DNA of 8,654 bases from Synechococcus sp. HW_metabat.54 (GTDB lineage Bacteria; Cyanobacteriota; Cyanobacteriia; PCC-6307; Cyanobiaceae): assembly GCA_018623675.1 (NCBI GenBank), contig JAAZVJ010000029.1, forward strand, positions 1 to 8,654, in the 5' to 3' direction. Positions 6,347 through 8,654 of this stretch are shown here, piece by piece; position 1 is the first letter of the stretch; every line of letters begins with the position of its first letter. A model generated the notes under the pieces. It had not been told where the DNA came from, ran no database searches, and worked only from the letters and a program-made list of their open reading frames with translations. Position numbers and translations under genes: made by a program.

Positions 6347-8146
6347 TCAGGCGTTGAGAAGCTCAGCGACGGCCTCATCGCCGAGTTTGTGCACGTGATC
6401 CCCCAGGCTGCGACGTCCCCCCGCCGCTTTCCAGCTCATCAACAGAGGTTCGATGGTGGTTTCCAGCTCGTCTAGTGGGAGTTTTTGCAGATAGGGCTTG
6501 GCCAAGCGTTGCAAATTCGCACTGCCCCCGAGCCAGAGCTGATACTGGTTCACGCCGCTGCCAACGAGGGCAAGCTCGGCCATGTACGGACGAGCACATC
6601 CATTGGGACAGCCAGTCATGCGAATCAGCAGTGGCTTTTCGATTTCAAGGCGCTGCAGCTGACGATCAAGCCTGTCAAGGACGTCGGGAAGGATCCGCTC
6701 AGACTCGGTGATGGCGAGCCCGCAGGTGGGCAAGGCAGGGCAGGCGATGGCATGTCGCGCCAGGGGTGCGGGCATCTCTGGTGTCTCGACACCGAGTTCC
6801 GCAAGGGCAGCACGGACGGAGGCCCGTTGCGGTGTGCCGATATTGCACAGCAGCAGGTCTTGATTGGGTGTGAGCCGGATTTCCAGCTGGTAGGTCTCCA
6901 CGAGTTTGCGAAGCCCCTTCTTGAAGTCCCCTTCAAGGCGCCCACAAAGCAGGGGGATCCCCACAAACCACAGCCCTGCTCGCGTGCGGTTCCAGCCGAG
7001 ATAGTCGTGCAGCTTCGCCTTGGGTTCATTGCGAAGAGGCTTGAGCTCACCCTTGAAGTAATCCTTGGTGAGCTGGTCCCGGAACCAACGGATGCCCTTG
7101 TCATGCAGCAGATATTTCATGCGGGCGTGTCGGCGCACTTTGCGGTCGCCGTAATCACGCTGAAGCGCTAACACGCTTTGCACGAGGTCGAGCACCTGAT
7201 TGGCGGGCACGTAGCCGAGCGGATCGGCAATACGCGCGAATGTTTCTTCCTTGTTGTGGGTGCGGCCCATGCCACCGCCCACGTACACGTTGCAACCGCG
7301 CAACTCTCCTGTGGCATCGGTGAACACCACCAGGCCGATGTCCTGGGTTAGGAGGTCAACGGAGTTGTCACCAGGAACAGTGACCGCCACCTTGAACTTT
7401 CGCGGTAGGTAGGTGTCGCCATAGAGGGGTTCCCGCTCATCACCGGAAAACACACCACCTTCCAGTTGACGACTACGGGCTTTCTTGACGCTGCGATTGG
7501 GTTTGATGCGATAGCTGAGGTCGCCATCTACCCAAAGGTCCAAGTAAGAACCTTCGGCAGTTTCTGGACTGAGTAGATCTGCGATGTCATCGGCCAATTG
7601 CCGAGCAGCGGGGTAACCACCTTTCTCAAAAGGAGCAGCTGGTGCCATCACGTTGCGGTTGATATCTCCGCAGGCGGCGAGTGTCGACCCCATGCTGCGC
7701 ACGATGGTGCCAATCACCTCCTTGAGGTCGGCCTTGGGCACACCATGCATCTGAAACGCCTGACGGGTGGTGGCCCGCAGCGTTCCGTCGCCGAGCCGGT
7801 CGGCCAGTTCATCCATCGCCAGGAACAAGCCAGTGGGGATGCGGCCCCCCGGGCTGCGCAGGCGCAGCATCATCTGCCAGGTTTTGTCTTTCCCCTTCTC
7901 GCGTTTATCGCGATCATCCTGCTGATAGCTGCCGTGGAACTTCAGCAGCTGCAGAGCGTCTTCGCTGAAGTAGGGGAGCTCATTGCTGAGTTCGTCCAGC
8001 AATGGCTTCTTGAGAAAGTCGCTATCACGCTTGCGTTGTTCTGCCTTGGGAAGCGGCGCTCCCTCAATCGCGAGCCTGCCGTTGCCTGCGCCTTGGGTTC
8101 CTGCGGTGGCGTCGACGCTCGTCTGGCTCACTGGCGCATTAATCAC
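6347..8146 (-). CDS. sir: Ferredoxin-sulfite reductase
   Basis: This enzyme carries out the six-electron reduction of sulfite to sulfide for cysteine synthesis, using reduced ferredoxin, in the cytoplasm. Two homologous nitrite/sulfite reductase halves are visible. Siroheme and substrate contacts include LRATTRQAFQMHG (123-135), CGDINRNV (159-166) and YLPRKFK (246-252), which holds the two lysines equivalent to those that bind sulfite in E. coli CysI. The [4Fe-4S]-siroheme ligands are complete: C469-x5-C475 (ACPALPTC) and C513-x3-C517 (TGCPNGC). The GDHVHKLG segment near the C-terminus fits the cyanobacterial/plant ferredoxin type, and no NADPH flavoprotein gene is adjacent. The 599 residues match cyanobacterial homologues. 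The start is GTG 8146-8144; an in-frame stop lies five codons upstream, and GTG at residue 6 is the alternative. The gene diverges from glyS and converges on the dipeptidase gene. Confidence 0.97.
   Translation of the reverse strand: MINAPVSQTSVDATAGTQGAGNGRLAIEGAPLPKAEQRKRDSDFLKKPLLDELSNELPYFSEDALQLLKFHGSYQQDDRDKREKGKDKTWQMMLRLRSPGGRIPTGLFLAMDELADRLGDGTLRATTRQAFQMHGVPKADLKEVIGTIVRSMGSTLAACGDINRNVMAPAAPFEKGGYPAARQLADDIADLLSPETAEGSYLDLWVDGDLSYRIKPNRSVKKARSRQLEGGVFSGDEREPLYGDTYLPRKFKVAVTVPGDNSVDLLTQDIGLVVFTDATGELRGCNVYVGGGMGRTHNKEETFARIADPLGYVPANQVLDLVQSVLALQRDYGDRKVRRHARMKYLLHDKGIRWFRDQLTKDYFKGELKPLRNEPKAKLHDYLGWNRTRAGLWFVGIPLLCGRLEGDFKKGLRKLVETYQLEIRLTPNQDLLLCNIGTPQRASVRAALAELGVETPEMPAPLARHAIACPALPTCGLAITESERILPDVLDRLDRQLQRLEIEKPLLIRMTGCPNGCARPYMAELALVGSGVNQYQLWLGGSANLQRLAKPYLQKLPLDELETTIEPLLMSWKAAGGRRSLGDHVHKLGDEAVAELLNA
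6352..6383 (+). terminator. Possible dipeptidase terminator hairpins inside the sir 3' end
   Basis: Six bases after the dipeptidase stop, CGTTGAG (6352-6358) pairs with CTCAGCG (6362-6368), one pair being G-U, around AAG. A second small hairpin, CGGC (6370-6373) with GCCG (6380-6383), follows and is trailed by AGTTTGT. Both lie in the sir C-terminal coding sequence. The T-tract is poor, so Rho-independent termination is only a possibility. Confidence 0.2.
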
Positions 8147-8207
8147 GTTGTTTCGAAGCTAGCGAAACGGCTTCCAATACAGTCAGTGCCCTGTCGAGCC
8201 GACTGGT
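8147..8207. promoter_or_regulatory. Divergent sir/glyS intergenic region with inverted repeat
   Basis: The 61 bases between the two GTG starts must carry the promoter and leader of sir; the glyS promoter should also be here. The inverted repeat GTTTCG (8150-8155), 7-base spacer, CGAAAC (8163-8168) lies 4-22 bases upstream of the sir start. It could be an operator for a dimeric regulator or an mRNA hairpin near the sir ribosome site. I saw no NtcA-type GTA-N8-TAC site here and no clean -35/-10 pair on either strand. Confidence 0.4.
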
Positions 8208-8654
8208 GTGGCCTCAACCTTCCTGCTCGAAATCGGAACGGAAGAACTTCCTGCGGACTTTGCCCGCCTCGCACTTCCTCAGTTGCAGGACAGGGTGAAG
8301 CGTGACCTGGCGGAGTTACGTCTCGATCACGGCGACGTTTTGGTGACCGGTACTCCCCGGCGCCTGGCTGTGCGTGTCCATGATCTGGCTGAGGGCCAGG
8401 AGACGCTTCGAGAAGAACGTAAAGGCCCCCCTGTCGCCCAAGCTTTTGTGGATGGGGCTCCTGGGCCAGCAGCCCTGGGCTTTGCGAAGCGCTGTGGTGT
8501 GGATCCCTCCGCTCTCGAGGTCCGTCCGACCCCCAAGGGTGATTGCGTGTTTGCCACCGTTGAGGTGGAAGGTCAGCCGACGCGTGCGCTGTTAGAGGAG
8601 CGAATTCCCGCTTGGATTGATGGGCTTCAGGGTCGCCGCTTCATGCGTTGGGGC
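8208..8654 (+). CDS. glyS: Glycyl-tRNA synthetase beta subunit, N-terminal part (cut by window end)
   Basis: This is the beta subunit of the bacterial alpha2beta2 glycyl-tRNA synthetase, which together with GlyQ charges tRNA-Gly; the beta subunit carries tRNA recognition. The first 149 codons are present and the frame is open to the window edge, about one fifth of the usual length (roughly 700 residues). Family motifs include FLLEIGTEELPADF (5-18), TPRRLAV (49-55), RKGPP (71-75), ALGFAKRCGVD (89-99) and RRFMRWG (143-149). The GTG 8208 start sits just before the conserved LLEIGTEELP block, and the nearest upstream GTG (8186) is out of frame. No Shine-Dalgarno motif is seen. glyQ is not in the window, consistent with unlinked glyQ and glyS in cyanobacteria. 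The gene diverges from sir. Confidence 0.96.
   Translation, partial: MASTFLLEIGTEELPADFARLALPQLQDRVKRDLAELRLDHGDVLVTGTPRRLAVRVHDLAEGQETLREERKGPPVAQAFVDGAPGPAALGFAKRCGVDPSALEVRPTPKGDCVFATVEVEGQPTRALLEERIPAWIDGLQGRRFMRWG

Noticed and set aside
6485..7171. 228-codon plus-strand frame inside sir
   Set aside because: It mirrors the sir coding strand, which carries the complete siroheme/iron-sulfur motifs; the translated frame resembles no family.
7598..8305. 235-codon plus-strand frame spanning the sir 5' end and the glyS start
   Set aside because: It crosses the divergent promoter and overlaps glyS out of frame; both real genes have strong family motifs.
1..8654. Mobile element, phage, defence or secondary-metabolite system
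   Set aside because: No transposase, integrase, terminal repeats, CRISPR repeats, toxin-antitoxin pair or biosynthetic genes; every long supported gene but one is housekeeping.

Overview
This window looks like core genome of a marine picocyanobacterium of the Synechococcus/Cyanobium type. The evidence is a plant-type ferredoxin-sulfite reductase, a RecG with a long N-terminal extension, a short EF-Ts, a VanX-like dipeptidase of cyanobacterial type, moderately GC-rich coding DNA (judged by eye), tight gene packing and almost no Shine-Dalgarno sequences. No tRNA, rRNA, CRISPR array, insertion sequence, phage or toxin gene was seen. The assignment rests on protein recognition and gene order, not on a search.

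Layout. Positions 18-5236 hold a plus-strand run: rpsB (ribosomal protein S2), tsf (EF-Ts), an unrecognised 418-residue protein and recG (replication-fork helicase). rpsB and tsf are separated by an 85-base gap with a GC-rich hairpin and a T-rich tail. From tsf onward the genes are tightly joined: 2 bases between tsf and the unknown gene, and a 40-base overlap between the unknown gene and recG. A 371-base gene-free stretch (5237-5607) follows. It holds a long terminator-like hairpin, a nested foldable region and two very short, doubtful reading frames. Next is a plus-strand M15D (VanX-like) dipeptidase gene (5608-6345). It converges on sir (ferredoxin-sulfite reductase, minus strand, 8146-6347) with one base between the two stop codons. 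sir diverges from glyS (glycyl-tRNA synthetase beta subunit, from 8208), which runs off the right edge; the 61-base divergent gap holds an inverted repeat.

How the genes relate. rpsB, tsf and glyS are translation genes, recG serves DNA repair, and sir serves assimilatory sulfur metabolism with electrons from photosynthetic ferredoxin. The dipeptidase probably acts on D-Ala-D-Ala or another small dipeptide in cell-wall turnover. The gene linkage looks like conserved housekeeping synteny rather than one pathway.

I did not find a convincing new multi-gene system. The items most worth following are the unknown protein translationally linked to tsf and recG, the structured recG-dipeptidase intergenic region, and the regulatory geometry at the rpsB-tsf, dipeptidase-sir and sir-glyS junctions. 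Five of the seven genes appear to start with GTG or TTG.
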